A program made the position numbers and the translations under genes. The notes below the pieces were generated by a model that saw nothing but the letters and a program-made list of their open reading frames with translations, was not told the origin of the DNA and made no database searches. Of a DNA stretch of 64,000 nt, positions 63,848 through 64,000 are shown piece after piece. The stretch lies in contig NC_084835.1 of NCBI RefSeq assembly GCF_033115175.1, forward strand, positions 33,375,858-33,439,857, in the 5' to 3' direction. This DNA is from Lepus europaeus (taxonomy: Eukaryota; Chordata; Mammalia; Lagomorpha; Leporidae). The stretch's first letter is position 1. Every line of letters starts with the position of its first letter.

Positions 63848-64000
63848 GTCCCAGTCCAGGGAAACATTTTAAAATCCTCCTTAGATACCAATATTTATTT
63901 TTTTAAATATTGTATATGTCTGAGTTACATAAGGAGCAAATACAGTTTCAGTTGTATCAAAAACAGAAAGTTCTCAATTTTTTTTTTTTTTTTGGAAAAG
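63848..64000. other. AT-rich end of window with a T-run
   Basis: A T-run at 63978-63993 could be the tail of a minus-strand retroelement continuing beyond the window. Nothing else is seen. Confidence 0.4.

Noticed and set aside
1-64000. CRISPR array, operon, phage or bacterial mobile element
   Set aside because: No spaced direct repeats or prokaryotic gene layout; the repeat content is mammalian throughout.

Overview
This is lagomorph nuclear DNA, most likely rabbit (Oryctolagus) or a close relative. The diagnostic evidence is about 26 copies of the tRNA-derived C-repeat SINE (CSINE), which is typical of rabbits and pikas, and two 5'-truncated LINE-1 copies with a 3' UTR like that of rabbit L1. 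Family names are from memory of consensus sequences, not from a database search. Most repeat edges are good to about 10-20 bases; CSINE edges with target-site duplications (TSDs) are exact or nearly so.

I find no convincing complete protein-coding gene, rRNA, functional tRNA gene or CpG island. The longest reading frames are chance frames or lie in repeats. The window reads as intergenic or deep intronic DNA. The only exon-like signals are at 62.4-62.7 kb: two short candidate exons on opposite strands, each with a pyrimidine tract, an AG acceptor and a good donor.

Layout: 1-7.3 kb holds a CSINE-L1 composite, two more CSINEs, an ancient L1M 3' end and a MER1-like hAT MITE. From 7.3 to 16 kb is MIR/L2-rich, with two L1M pieces, a CSINE nested in a CSINE, and a young CSINE. 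From 16 to 28.3 kb come several CSINEs, an unidentified ~230-base direct duplication, a 1.65-kb repeat-free block (20.94-22.6 kb) that is a candidate conserved regulatory region, tandem MaLR LTRs, a run of 24 G and mariner-like MITEs. From 28.3 to 43.4 kb are a 1.4-kb L1 3' end split by a CSINE, several young CSINEs with perfect TSDs, and two more MaLR LTRs. From 43.4 to 48.6 kb is SINE-free, with two TAAT-rich low-repeat blocks. From 50 to 53.5 kb is a degraded minus-strand L1 patchwork with inverted hAT copies, a MITE and a MaLR LTR. From 54.4 to 55 kb is a tail-to-tail inverted CSINE pair. The last 7 kb hold older repeats, the candidate exons, a Tigger/MER2-like element and a CSINE.

The CSINEs fall into three groups. 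Group A (8 copies) ends in CTGCCTGTC plus poly-A and has two B-box-like motifs. Group B (7 copies) has a CATATGGG motif in the head and a tail ending in AAATAAATAAA. Group C (11 diverged copies) includes one nested fragment. Nesting order gives a relative history: MIR, L2, MER and L1M first, then MaLR, then CSINE C/B, then rabbit L1 and CSINE A.
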